A DNA stretch of 21,183 bases, taken from positions 1 through 21,183 of the forward strand of contig JAFLJW010000323.1 of NCBI GenBank assembly GCA_022712815.1. Reading direction: 5' to 3'. Positions within the stretch are counted from its first letter, which is position 1. The number at the start of each line of letters is the position of its first letter. The notes under the pieces were generated by a model, which was given only the letters and a program-made list of their open reading frames with translations, ran no database searches and was not told where the DNA came from. Of this stretch, positions 15,464 to 21,183 are shown piece after piece. The translations under genes were made by a program, and so were the position numbers. This DNA comes from Pseudodesulfovibrio sp. (GTDB lineage Bacteria; Desulfobacterota; Desulfovibrionia; Desulfovibrionales; Desulfovibrionaceae).

Positions 15464-15931
15464 TTACCAAAGGAAGCCGCCCTCGCTCGTTGTCAACACC
15501 ATGGGAACCACCTGCTGATCGCTGTACAGCTCAAGATCATCGCCATTGAACTTCAGCCTCCTGATCTCTGCCAGAAAGGTCAAAAAGGTGTATTCCTGCT
15601 CATCCATTGCCGGGCCGCAGGATTTCTTGGTGGACATCATGGGACCAAAGGTCACATCTTCACCGTCCAGAGTATATTTTCCGTTGAAACTGTTGCACCC
15701 GCCAAACCCCTTGACCGTGCCGTCTTCCAGGAACTCAAGGGTGAGCGGCTGTTCGCTGTTCACATCCCGGGAGAACAGGGATTGCAACTTCCACACTTTT
15801 CCGAATAATTCCTTCTGGACCGCGCCTGTATCAAGAGGCTGGACTTCGTGGGAGCCGCAACCGACAACCATGAGCAGGGTCAAAACCAGCAAGGGCAAAA
15901 TGACGCAGGTGTATTTCCATTTATTCAACAT
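15464..15931 (-). CDS. META-domain lipoprotein (copy 2)
   Basis: A 155-residue predicted lipoprotein: signal peptide with lipobox VVGC (Cys25), then a META domain with FGKVWKLQSLF, the hallmark GGCNSFNGKY (77-86) and FGPMMSTKKSCG (95-106), Cys79 and Cys105 placed as in copy 1. The two proteins are clearly paralogues from a tandem duplication, but diverged so much that only the core motifs align. AAAGGAG sits 7 bp before the ATG, a far better ribosome site than copy 1 has. This is the first gene of the pair and would be expressed more strongly. Confidence 0.85.
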   Translation of the reverse strand: MLNKWKYTCVILPLLVLTLLMVVGCGSHEVQPLDTGAVQKELFGKVWKLQSLFSRDVNSEQPLTLEFLEDGTVKGFGGCNSFNGKYTLDGEDVTFGPMMSTKKSCGPAMDEQEYTFLTFLAEIRRLKFNGDDLELYSDQQVVPMVLTTSEGGFLW

Positions 15932-15995
15932 TTCGTATCTCCTTTAAAGACAGTCGATGAATAGCAGGAGCAGCAACGAGTTGGCAAGACAGAAG

Positions 15996-16025
15996 AAAAA
16001 AACCGGCCTGCACAGAGCAAGCCGG
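15996..16025 (-). terminator. Intrinsic terminator after trpB2
   Basis: On the minus strand CCGGCTTGC pairs with GCAGGCCGG (9 bp, one G-T) around a 5-base loop (16025 to 16003), followed by T7. It lies 27 bp after the trpB2 stop. Confidence 0.9.
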
Positions 16026-16051
16026 ATTTTATAATTCCATAGCCCGTGACC

Positions 16052-17395
16052 CTACTTGATGTCAGGGCAATGTTTGAGGGCTTCCTCAATATCACGCTGG
16101 GGCAGCTCGAAGTCGGTGAGCAATCCCTGATTGAAGGCATCATAGGAGGCCAGATCGAGCAGACCATGACCGGAGTAGAGGAAGACAATGACATCGTCGG
16201 GACCGGCAGTCTTGGCGACCTCGATTGCCCCCTTGATGGCGTGGGATGTTTCGGGTGCGGGCAGAAAACCTTCAGTATGGAGGAAGAGTCTGGCCGCCTC
16301 AAAGCACTCGGTCTGGTAGTAGGCGACCGGCTCGGTCAGTCCTTCTTCCACGATGTTGCAGACGATGGGGGAATCTCCATGGTAGCGCAGACCACCGGCG
16401 TGGATTGGCGCGGGCATGAAATGATGTCCCAGGGTGTGCATCTTTACCAGCGGGGTCAGGCGCGCCATATCACCGAAATCATAACGATATTCGCCACGAG
16501 TCAGGGTCGGACAGGCCTTTGGCTCGACCGGGATGAACTTGACCGGGTCGCCAGCAAGCTTCTGGGGCAGAAACGGAAAGACCAATCCGCCGAAGTTTGA
16601 ACCTCCGCCCACGCAGCCGACCAGATGGGTCGCTTTTTCACCGGCAATCTCAAGCTGTTTCAGAACTTCCAGCCCGGTAATGCTCTGGTGGATGAGCACG
16701 TGGTTCAGCACGGAACCCAGCGTATATTTCGTATTGTCATGGGTGGCCGCATCTTCGACCGCTTCGGAGATGGCCAGACCGAGGCTGCCCTTGCAGTCCG
16801 GGTCCTTCTCAAGCATCTCGCGGCCAGTACGGGTCTCCACGGACGGGGAGGCAAAAATGGTACCGCCGTAGGTGTTGATGAGCATCTTGCGATAGGGTTT
16901 CTGCTCATAGCTGACCTTGACCATGTAGACGACACATTCCATGTCAAACTGGGAACAGGCAAAGGACAGAGCAGTGCCCCACTGGCCTGCGCCGGTCTCG
17001 GTGGCCAGACGCTCAACGCCTTCCATCTTGTTGTAATAAACCTGCGGGACCGCGGTGTTGGGCTTGTGAGAACCAGCCGGGGAACCGGACTCGTCCTTGT
17101 AGAAAATCTTGCACTTGGCGCCGATCGCTTTTTCCAGCTTGTCGGCACGCACCAGCGGGGATGGCCGCCACAGCTTGTATATGTCGAGGACTTCTTCGGG
17201 AATATCGATGAACCGGTCCTGACTCATTTCCTGGGCGATCAGGGCGTCAGGAAAAATGGGGGACAGCATGTCCGGTGTGAGCGGTTCCATGGTCTCGGGA
17301 TTGAGCGGCGGAGCCAGGGGCGTGGGCAAATCCGGCATGGGATTATACCACTGGGTCGGCATCTCGTCCTGAGGTAAAAATATTTTCTTGATCAT
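16052..17395 (-). CDS. trpB2: TrpB2-type tryptophan synthase beta chain
   Basis: A 447-residue PLP enzyme of the TrpB2 group, which condenses indole (or a related acceptor) with serine to make tryptophan and usually acts without TrpA. The N-terminus is longer than TrpB1 and carries the family's WYNPMPDLPTPLAPPLNP start, IPEEVLDIYKLWRPSPLVRA, and KDESGSPAGSHKPNTA with the PLP lysine Lys111. Further on are TGAGQWGTALSFAC, the phosphate loop GCVGGGSNFGGL, and HAGGLRYHGDSP. No other trp gene is near, so a salvage role for indole is plausible. GGAGG lies 7 bp before the ATG. The 260 bp before it hold an apparent aromatic-responsive leader peptide and attenuator, described separately. Confidence 0.93.
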   Translation of the reverse strand: MIKKIFLPQDEMPTQWYNPMPDLPTPLAPPLNPETMEPLTPDMLSPIFPDALIAQEMSQDRFIDIPEEVLDIYKLWRPSPLVRADKLEKAIGAKCKIFYKDESGSPAGSHKPNTAVPQVYYNKMEGVERLATETGAGQWGTALSFACSQFDMECVVYMVKVSYEQKPYRKMLINTYGGTIFASPSVETRTGREMLEKDPDCKGSLGLAISEAVEDAATHDNTKYTLGSVLNHVLIHQSITGLEVLKQLEIAGEKATHLVGCVGGGSNFGGLVFPFLPQKLAGDPVKFIPVEPKACPTLTRGEYRYDFGDMARLTPLVKMHTLGHHFMPAPIHAGGLRYHGDSPIVCNIVEEGLTEPVAYYQTECFEAARLFLHTEGFLPAPETSHAIKGAIEVAKTAGPDDVIVFLYSGHGLLDLASYDAFNQGLLTDFELPQRDIEEALKHCPDIK

Positions 17396-17475
17396 CGAAT
17401 TCCTCCATACAGTTTTGAGACCGGAATCGAAAACCGGGCAAATTTCTTCACCGATTATTCGATCAGTAATCAGTT

Positions 17476-17509
17476 AATAAAAAAGCCACTGGATCATTTC
17501 CCAGCGGCT
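17476..17509 (-). terminator. Attenuator terminator upstream of trpB2
   Basis: On the minus strand AGCCGCTGG (17509 to 17501) pairs with CCAGTGGCT (17492 to 17484), nine pairs with one G-U, loop of 8, followed directly by T6. It lies 75 bp downstream of the leader-peptide stop and 81 bp before the trpB2 ATG. It is the only intrinsic terminator between the promoter and trpB2. Confidence 0.85.
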
Positions 17510-17583
17510 CCCAAAGGTTCTCAAACTGCACGCGTGAACAAGCCACCGTCCCAAAGGGACGGCACACTCGCTTCACCATGCGT

Positions 17584-17655
17584 TTAAGACTTGGGCCGCT
17601 TGACGTTAAGCCACCCGCGCCCACAAAAATAGTAGTAAGAAATGGGTGTTTTCAT
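17584..17655 (-). CDS. Aromatic-residue leader peptide of trpB2
   Basis: A 23-codon ORF (ATG at 17655, TAA at 17584-17586). Its peptide has YYYF at positions 7-10 and Trp at position 15, then a basic end (KRPK). Five aromatic codons in so short a peptide, directly ahead of an aromatic amino acid gene and of mutually exclusive hairpins, fit a regulatory leader peptide whose translation senses charged tRNA-Tyr/Phe/Trp. No Shine-Dalgarno sequence is visible. The promoter places the transcript start only 1-3 bases before the ATG, so translation may be leaderless. It is too short for routine gene callers. Confidence 0.78.
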   Translation of the reverse strand: MKTPISYYYFCGRGWLNVKRPKS

Positions 17656-17663
17656 AGACAGTA

Positions 17664-17693
17664 TTGATAGCCCAGATATCGCAAAAAAGTCAA
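17664..17693 (-). promoter_or_regulatory. Promoter of the trpB2 leader transcript
   Basis: On the minus strand TTGACT (17693-17688) and TATCAA (17669-17664), spacer 18 bp. It lies entirely in the gap after the sirtuin stop (17701-17703). Predicted start about 17656-17658. Confidence 0.5.
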
Positions 17694-17700
17694 TATTAGA

Positions 17701-18432
17701 TCATTTTGACAGGCCGGTAACCAGTTCGGGCAGGATATCCCCAGCCTTGCCATGCAAGGCAAAATCCATGAACCCGGTGTTTGACGTTGGCTCCAGATTG
17801 ACCTCCACGGTCACTGCCCCATGGTCCTTGGCAAGCTGATAGAATGATGCCGCCGGTTGCACCATATTGGACGTGCCAACGGAAATGAAAACCTCGGCGG
17901 AACTGATCTGGGCGATGGCGACCTTGAGCACTCCGGGTATCAAAGGCTCGCCGAACCAAACCACGCCGGGACGCAGCAGATGTCCGCAGTCCGGACACTC
18001 CGGCATTGCAGGCAGCTCAGCCCTGTCCTCGCGGGAATGGGAGCAGGACGTGCACCGCACCTGCCACAGGCTCCCGTGCATCTCGATGAGCTTGCGACTG
18101 CCAGCCTGGGCGTGCAAGCCATCTACATTCTGGGTGATCAGAAGAAAATTCGGTATATGCCGCTCCATCTCGGCCAAAGCCTGGTGCGCCGGATTCGGCT
18201 CACATTTTCCGATCAACTCACGCCGCCAGTTGTAGAACTCCCACACCAATTCCGGGTTCATGGCAAAGGCATCTGGCCGGGCCAGATCCTCTGGCCTGTG
18301 AGACTTCCACAACCCGTCATTGCCACGGAATGTCGGCACCCCGCTTTCGGCTGAAACACCGGCTCCGGTGAGCACGACAACCTTTCTGCCACCGTCAAGC
18401 AACGCCTTGACCATTTCTATATCTGCCTGCAT
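17701..18432 (-). CDS. cobB: NAD-dependent protein deacylase, class III sirtuin
   Basis: A 243-residue sirtuin that removes acyl groups from protein lysines using NAD. Visible are the NAD loop LTGAGVSAESGVPTFRG (21-37), the TQNVDGLH motif (100-107), the catalytic His119 in EMHGSL, and a zinc site with Cys127, Cys130, Cys146 and Cys149. The FYNWRREL segment carries Tyr67 and Arg70, the Tyr-x-x-Arg pair that marks class III (SIRT5/CobB-like) enzymes able to remove succinyl or malonyl groups. AAGGGA precedes the ATG. It is upstream of the trpB2 leader on the same strand but separated by its own promoter, and divergent from icd. Acetyl-CoA synthetase or TCA enzymes are likely targets, by analogy only. 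Confidence 0.92.
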   Translation of the reverse strand: MQADIEMVKALLDGGRKVVVLTGAGVSAESGVPTFRGNDGLWKSHRPEDLARPDAFAMNPELVWEFYNWRRELIGKCEPNPAHQALAEMERHIPNFLLITQNVDGLHAQAGSRKLIEMHGSLWQVRCTSCSHSREDRAELPAMPECPDCGHLLRPGVVWFGEPLIPGVLKVAIAQISSAEVFISVGTSNMVQPAASFYQLAKDHGAVTVEVNLEPTSNTGFMDFALHGKAGDILPELVTGLSK

Positions 18433-18500
18433 GGGTTCCCTTTATCAATGTAAAACATACTGAAAAAACAAACCAAAATTCCCTCTCCATTGCCCCAGAC

Positions 18501-18529
18501 TTGCAATCCTACCGAATAAACGACATAGT
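18501..18529 (+). promoter_or_regulatory. Possible promoter for icd
   Basis: TTGCAA (18501-18506) and CATAGT (18524-18529) with a 17-bp spacer; predicted start about 18536, leaving a leader of about 59 bases. It lies in the 162-bp cobB-icd divergent region, where I see nothing else. Consensus match only. Confidence 0.4.
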
Positions 18530-18583
18530 CCGCTTCCGTATTTCAAAGAAATCCAAACAAACACACTCGCTGTTTCGCCACAT

Positions 18584-18590
18584 GGGAGGA
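18584..18590 (+). promoter_or_regulatory. Strong ribosome binding site deciding a TTG start for icd
   Basis: GGGAGGA ends 4 bp before TTG at 18595. No in-frame ATG or GTG lies nearby, and the protein then begins at the family's usual N-terminus. Confidence 0.75.
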
Positions 18591-18594
18591 CGCA

Positions 18595-19737
18595 TTGTCA
18601 GAAAAAACAGTCTATTATATCGAAGGGGACGGCATCGGCCCTGAAGTCTGGAAGGCCGCACGTCCCGTTCTGAACGCTGCAATCGAAAAAGCTTATGGCA
18701 GCACCAACAAGCTCAACTGGGTAGAACTTCTGGCCGGAGAAAAAGCCTTCAAGGAAACCGGAGAACACCTGCCCCAAACGACCATGGACACTTTGTCCAA
18801 GGCTGAACTGGCCATGAAAGGTCCGCTCCAGACTCCGGTCGGTGAAGGTTTCCGCAGCCTGAACGTCACCTTACGACAAGTTTTCGATCTCTACGCCTGC
18901 ATCCGTCCTATCAAATACTTTAAGGGAATCGAGTCCCCGGTCAAGCGTCCAGACCTCGTTGATATGTGCATCTTCCGCGAAAACACCGAGGATGTCTACG
19001 CCGGTATCGAATACAAATCCGGCACGCCGGAAGCCAAAAAATTAATTGAATTTCTCGCTGATGAGATGGGAGCCAATGTCGATATCACCGCTGGTGTCGG
19101 CATCAAGCCCATTACCCCGGCTGGCTCCAAGCGTCTGATCAAAAAGGCCATTGACTACGCCATTGCCGAAGACAAGCCCTCGGTCACGCTGATGCACAAG
19201 GGCAATATCATGAAGTACACCGAAGGCGGCTTCCGCGCCTGGGGGTACGAGCTTGCCGAAGAGGAATACAAGGGCAAAGTCGTCCGCGAGGGCGAGGAAG
19301 GGACCGGCGTGATCATCAAGGATCGCATCGCCGATGCCATGTTCCAGAACGCGCTCATGTACCCGGAGCAGTACTCGGTCATCGCAACGACAAACCTGAA
19401 CGGTGACTATATATCCGATGCGCTGGCTGCACAGGTCGGAGGACTCGGCCTCTCTCCGGGCGTCAACATGGGCGACAATCTCGCCTTTTACGAGCCAACC
19501 CACGGCACCGCCCCGACCATCGCGGGCAAGGATCTGGCCAACCCTGGCTCACTGGTCCTTTCCGGGACCATGATGCTCGAACATCTCGGCTGGACCGAAG
19601 CCGCGGACCTCATTCACGCTTCTGTCGAAAAAACCCTGTCCGCCAAGAAGGTCACCATTGACCTCGCCGCCCAGATAACCGGTGCGACTCAGGTCGGTTG
19701 TCAGGAATTCGGTGAGATTCTGCTGGCAAACCTGTAG
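18595..19737 (+). CDS. icd: Isocitrate dehydrogenase, homodimeric type
   Basis: A 380-residue enzyme of the isocitrate/isopropylmalate dehydrogenase family, oxidising isocitrate to 2-oxoglutarate, in such anaerobes mainly for glutamate synthesis. Substrate residues line up with E. coli Icd: Ser88, Asn90 and Arg94 (RSLNVTLRQ), Arg104, Arg128, Tyr135, Lys202 (HKGNIMKYTEG). The GDNLAFYEPTHGTAP and NPGSLVLSG blocks are clear. At the cofactor site the E. coli NADP-binding Lys-Tyr pair is replaced by Thr308-Ile309, closer to the Asp-Ile of NAD-dependent enzymes, so cofactor use is uncertain. It is shorter at the N-terminus than E. coli Icd (about 416). Translation starts at TTG, after a near-perfect ribosome site. 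It is closed by a strong terminator. Confidence 0.93.
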   Translation: MSEKTVYYIEGDGIGPEVWKAARPVLNAAIEKAYGSTNKLNWVELLAGEKAFKETGEHLPQTTMDTLSKAELAMKGPLQTPVGEGFRSLNVTLRQVFDLYACIRPIKYFKGIESPVKRPDLVDMCIFRENTEDVYAGIEYKSGTPEAKKLIEFLADEMGANVDITAGVGIKPITPAGSKRLIKKAIDYAIAEDKPSVTLMHKGNIMKYTEGGFRAWGYELAEEEYKGKVVREGEEGTGVIIKDRIADAMFQNALMYPEQYSVIATTNLNGDYISDALAAQVGGLGLSPGVNMGDNLAFYEPTHGTAPTIAGKDLANPGSLVLSGTMMLEHLGWTEAADLIHASVEKTLSAKKVTIDLAAQITGATQVGCQEFGEILLANL

Positions 19738-19757
19738 ACTCACAACCAATCCGATAC

Positions 19758-19799
19758 GCCCGGTCCGTTGCATCAACGCAATGGGCCGGGCCTTTTTTT
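19758..19799 (+). terminator. Intrinsic terminator after icd
   Basis: A 14-bp stem (19758-19771 with 19778-19791, two G-T pairs), 6-base loop, then T7. It starts 20 bp after the icd stop. Confidence 0.93.
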
Positions 19800-19970
19800 G
19801 CACCTTGCAATCGCAAGTATCAACTGGCACCGTACAAGCTCATACTCTTTGCCTCGCCATCCCTGGGACTGGCCCTGACTAGTACCGGAAAGCCGCTAGC
19901 TCCGCTATAAGTTGACCCAGCCTGTCTGTCGGGCTACTGGTCTGAAACGACTTTTTTCAAAAGCACGACT

Positions 19971-20465
19971 ATGCGAAAAAAATACTTCAATGAAATCACT
20001 CGCTATATAAAAGCTGCCCCATGGCCGTATCTGACGGGCTTTGGCTCGCTTGTGCTCGCCACCGGGCTTGGAGTGTCGGGCCTCTCGCACTGGATGGAAG
20101 AAAATCTGGCCAAAGCGACCCTGTTCGGCTGCTGGGGTGGCGGCTGGCTCGTGGTTGCCCTGTTTGCCCTGGCGGACGGCGTTTCCCGGCACAGGGAATA
20201 CAAACGCATCAAGGCGATGTTAATCAGGTACGGATATAGTAAACGCATTCTCGACCCCCTGACCCGCTCACGATGCCAACGTGATGCCGCCCTGCTGGCT
20301 GCCAGTGAAACCGGCCACGGTGTTGATGCAAGCACATACTTTACGGAACTCGGCTACCGCTGGTACCATATCCTGCCGGATTCAGTGATGCAAAACCCCC
20401 TCTCATTCCTGAAACCGAGTTTCCTGCGCACGTCCTTTCTTCCCGGCAAAAAAGCCCGGGCATAA
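19971..20465 (+). CDS. Two-helix membrane protein of unknown function
   Basis: A 164-residue protein. A short basic N-terminus precedes two hydrophobic helices (about 19-36, YLTGFGSLVLATGLGVSG, and about 50-69, LFGCWGGGWLVVALFALADG). These are followed by a basic cytosolic domain of about 95 residues (RHREYKRIKAMLIRYGYSKRIL ... CQRDAALLAASETGHG ... GYRWYHILPDSV) ending in a basic tail, KKARA. No catalytic motif is evident. The YGYSKRILDPLTRSRCQRDAALLAA stretch looks conserved in character. There is no clear ribosome site before the ATG. The 171 bp between the icd terminator and this gene contain a TTGACC at 19913-19918 but no good -10 partner. Confidence 0.62.
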   Translation: MRKKYFNEITRYIKAAPWPYLTGFGSLVLATGLGVSGLSHWMEENLAKATLFGCWGGGWLVVALFALADGVSRHREYKRIKAMLIRYGYSKRILDPLTRSRCQRDAALLAASETGHGVDASTYFTELGYRWYHILPDSVMQNPLSFLKPSFLRTSFLPGKKARA

Positions 20466-20536
20466 TCTTATTTTCCCGATTACTTTCACTGACATACAGG
20501 CTCCAATAACGTTGATTATCGACAAGGAGACCTTAA

Positions 20537-20909
20537 ATGAAGAAACTGATCACCCTGTGCATCCTCATATCCATTTTCGCCCTGCCCGGTTTTTTGAGCT
20601 ACGACCGTGGGGTGTGCGGCGATCTGTATTATTCGGAAACACGCCCGAATATCACGCTCAAAATCGACCGCTCCCTGCGCTATCTTGGTGACATAGATTT
20701 CATGCAAGGCCGCCTCAAGGCCCATGCATACATGTGGCTCACACCCGCCAGCAGCGGACCGGGCATGGACAAAATTCTACTATATGCAAACATATGATGA
20801 CCAAAAACACTTCCGGGGCGGCATTTCGGAATCTGACAGAATCCTGATGGACCAATTCATCGAAAATTTCAAAAATAATGTCAAATACCGCGGGAAACAC
20901 AAGAAGTAG
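20537..20909 (+). pseudogene. Frameshifted small exported protein
   Basis: The reading frame from ATG 20537 (AGGAG 8 bp upstream) encodes a signal peptide (MKKLITLCILISIFALPGFLS) and continues to a TGA at 20795-20797. The +1 frame then carries on with protein-like sequence to 20909 (YYMQTYDDQKHFRGGISESD, then DQFIENFKNNVKYRGKHKK). Removing one A from the A4 run at 20771-20774 fuses both into one 123-residue protein reading ...GMDKFYYMQTYDD.... This is either a recent single-base insertion or a sequencing error. I do not recognise the family; the intact form would be a small periplasmic protein. It may be co-transcribed with the preceding membrane protein gene. Confidence 0.65.
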
Positions 20910-20942
20910 CAGACTGTTCAAAGAGAATGATAAGACCTACAA

Positions 20943-20974
20943 AAAAGGCCCGGAGCAAATGCTCCGGGCCTTTT
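20943..20974. terminator. Bidirectional terminator between the frameshifted gene and hypC
   Basis: A 14-bp perfect stem (20943-20956 with 20961-20974) with a 4-base AAAT loop; its A-rich and T-rich ends provide a U-tract on either strand. It serves both convergent genes. Confidence 0.92.
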
Positions 20975-20999
20975 ATTATATGAATTCAAGAAATTATAT

Positions 21000-21183
21000 T
21001 TACAACATGTCGTGCTGGTAATTCTCACCGCCCATGAGATCGACCAGATCACGCAGGATTTTGAGGGTCTCCTGAGCTTCCTTGTAGTCAAGTTTTCTTA
21101 AGGCAAAACCGGCGTGAATGATGATGTAATCGCCAATCGTCACTTCCTCATCCAGAAGCATGATGGAGGCCTGGATAGTCGTA
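21000..21183 (-). CDS. hypC: Hydrogenase maturation factor HypC (C-terminal part)
   Basis: The last 60 codons are visible; the gene runs off the right edge. The sequence shows MLLDEEVTIGDYIIIHAGFALRKLD, the conserved core of HypC/HybG, then a helical EAQETLKILRDLV tail. HypC is a small (about 80-95 residues) chaperone. It binds HypD and the hydrogenase large-subunit precursor, and its N-terminal cysteine (outside the window) helps deliver the Fe(CN)2CO unit of NiFe hydrogenases. The other hyp genes should lie to the right. It ends just after a bidirectional terminator. Confidence 0.93.
   Translation of the reverse strand, partial: TTIQASIMLLDEEVTIGDYIIIHAGFALRKLDYKEAQETLKILRDLVDLMGGENYQHDML

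Larger units (their letters stand above)
17476..17655 (-). promoter_or_regulatory. Transcription attenuator with alternative RNA pairings (trpB2 leader)
   Basis: Four elements can be drawn on the leader RNA. (a) A hairpin inside the leader ORF: GGGC (17622-17619) with GCCC (17596-17593), and GCUU (17611-17608) with AAGC (17601-17598); it contains the Trp codon. (b) An independent CCGUCCC/GGGACGG hairpin (17552-17546 with 17542-17536). (c) An antiterminator candidate: GCGGCCCAAG (17599-17590, codons 19-22) against CUUUGGGAGCCGC (17516-17504), ten pairs with two bulges. (d) The terminator, sharing its 5' arm with (c). A ribosome stalled at Trp15 or the Tyr/Phe codons would break (a) and free the segment for (c). 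A ribosome reaching the stop would cover it and allow (d). Confidence 0.75.

Noticed and set aside
16625..17377. 250-codon plus-strand frame opposite trpB2
   Set aside because: It is the antisense shadow of a gene with all TrpB2 motifs; no ribosome site or family features.
19800..19970. Search for a gene or RNA between icd and the membrane protein gene
   Set aside because: Only a small CTTGC/GCAAG hairpin and an isolated TTGACC were seen; no coding frame or conserved RNA shape could be supported.
20537..20909. Programmed ribosomal frameshifting
   Set aside because: No slippery heptamer followed by a pseudoknot or internal Shine-Dalgarno is evident at the junction, so a plain one-base insertion is simpler.

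Overview
The window looks like a piece of chromosome from a Desulfovibrio-type sulfate reducer (Desulfovibrionaceae; Pseudodesulfovibrio-like is my guess). The gene set fits: a stand-alone TrpB2, a HypC hydrogenase maturation protein, a GmhA for LPS heptose, and proteins I recognise only as Desulfovibrio-style hypotheticals. The convergent gap at about 10.73-11.06 kb also carries a 'GCCTCCGGCGG' intergenic repeat that I recall from such genomes. This placement rests on memory and sequence character, not on a search. No tRNA, rRNA, CRISPR array, integrase or intact insertion sequence is visible.

Layout, left to right. 1-1.6 kb: end of a sugar ABC permease, its single-domain FrcA-like ATPase and a fructose-6-phosphate aldolase/transaldolase. 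1.7-3.8 kb: two divergent glycosyltransferases (GT2 and GT4). 3.9-7.9 kb: small uncharacterised proteins (a Cys-rich 70-mer, a secreted Cys-containing protein, a zinc-ribbon membrane protein), an HD-domain protein and a 518-residue orphan. 8-9.7 kb: PurU (minus) divergent from GmhA (plus). 9.8-10.7 kb: a small hypothetical gene divergent from a DUF3592-like membrane protein. 10.73-11.06 kb: repeat-rich gap with a perfect 28-bp inverted repeat. 11.1-12.7 kb: zinc/manganese-type ABC permease and ATPase. 12.7-15 kb: rhomboid protease divergent from a secreted family-3 N-acetylhexosaminidase. 15-15.9 kb: two tandem META-domain lipoproteins. 16-17.7 kb: TrpB2 with a long leader. 17.7-18.4 kb: class III sirtuin. 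18.6-19.7 kb: isocitrate dehydrogenase. 20-20.9 kb: a two-helix membrane protein and a frameshifted small secreted protein. 21 kb: C-terminal part of HypC.

The most interesting element is upstream of trpB2. On the minus strand a promoter lies just after the sirtuin stop. It is followed almost at once by a 23-codon ORF with three Tyr codons, one Phe and one Trp. Next come a pause-type hairpin, a segment that could act as an antiterminator, and a GC-rich hairpin with a T6 run, all before trpB2 and its strong ribosome binding site. This has the full layout of ribosome-mediated transcription attenuation responding to aromatic amino acids, here controlling a stand-alone TrpB2.

Most transcription units are closed by clear intrinsic terminators, several of them bidirectional between convergent genes.
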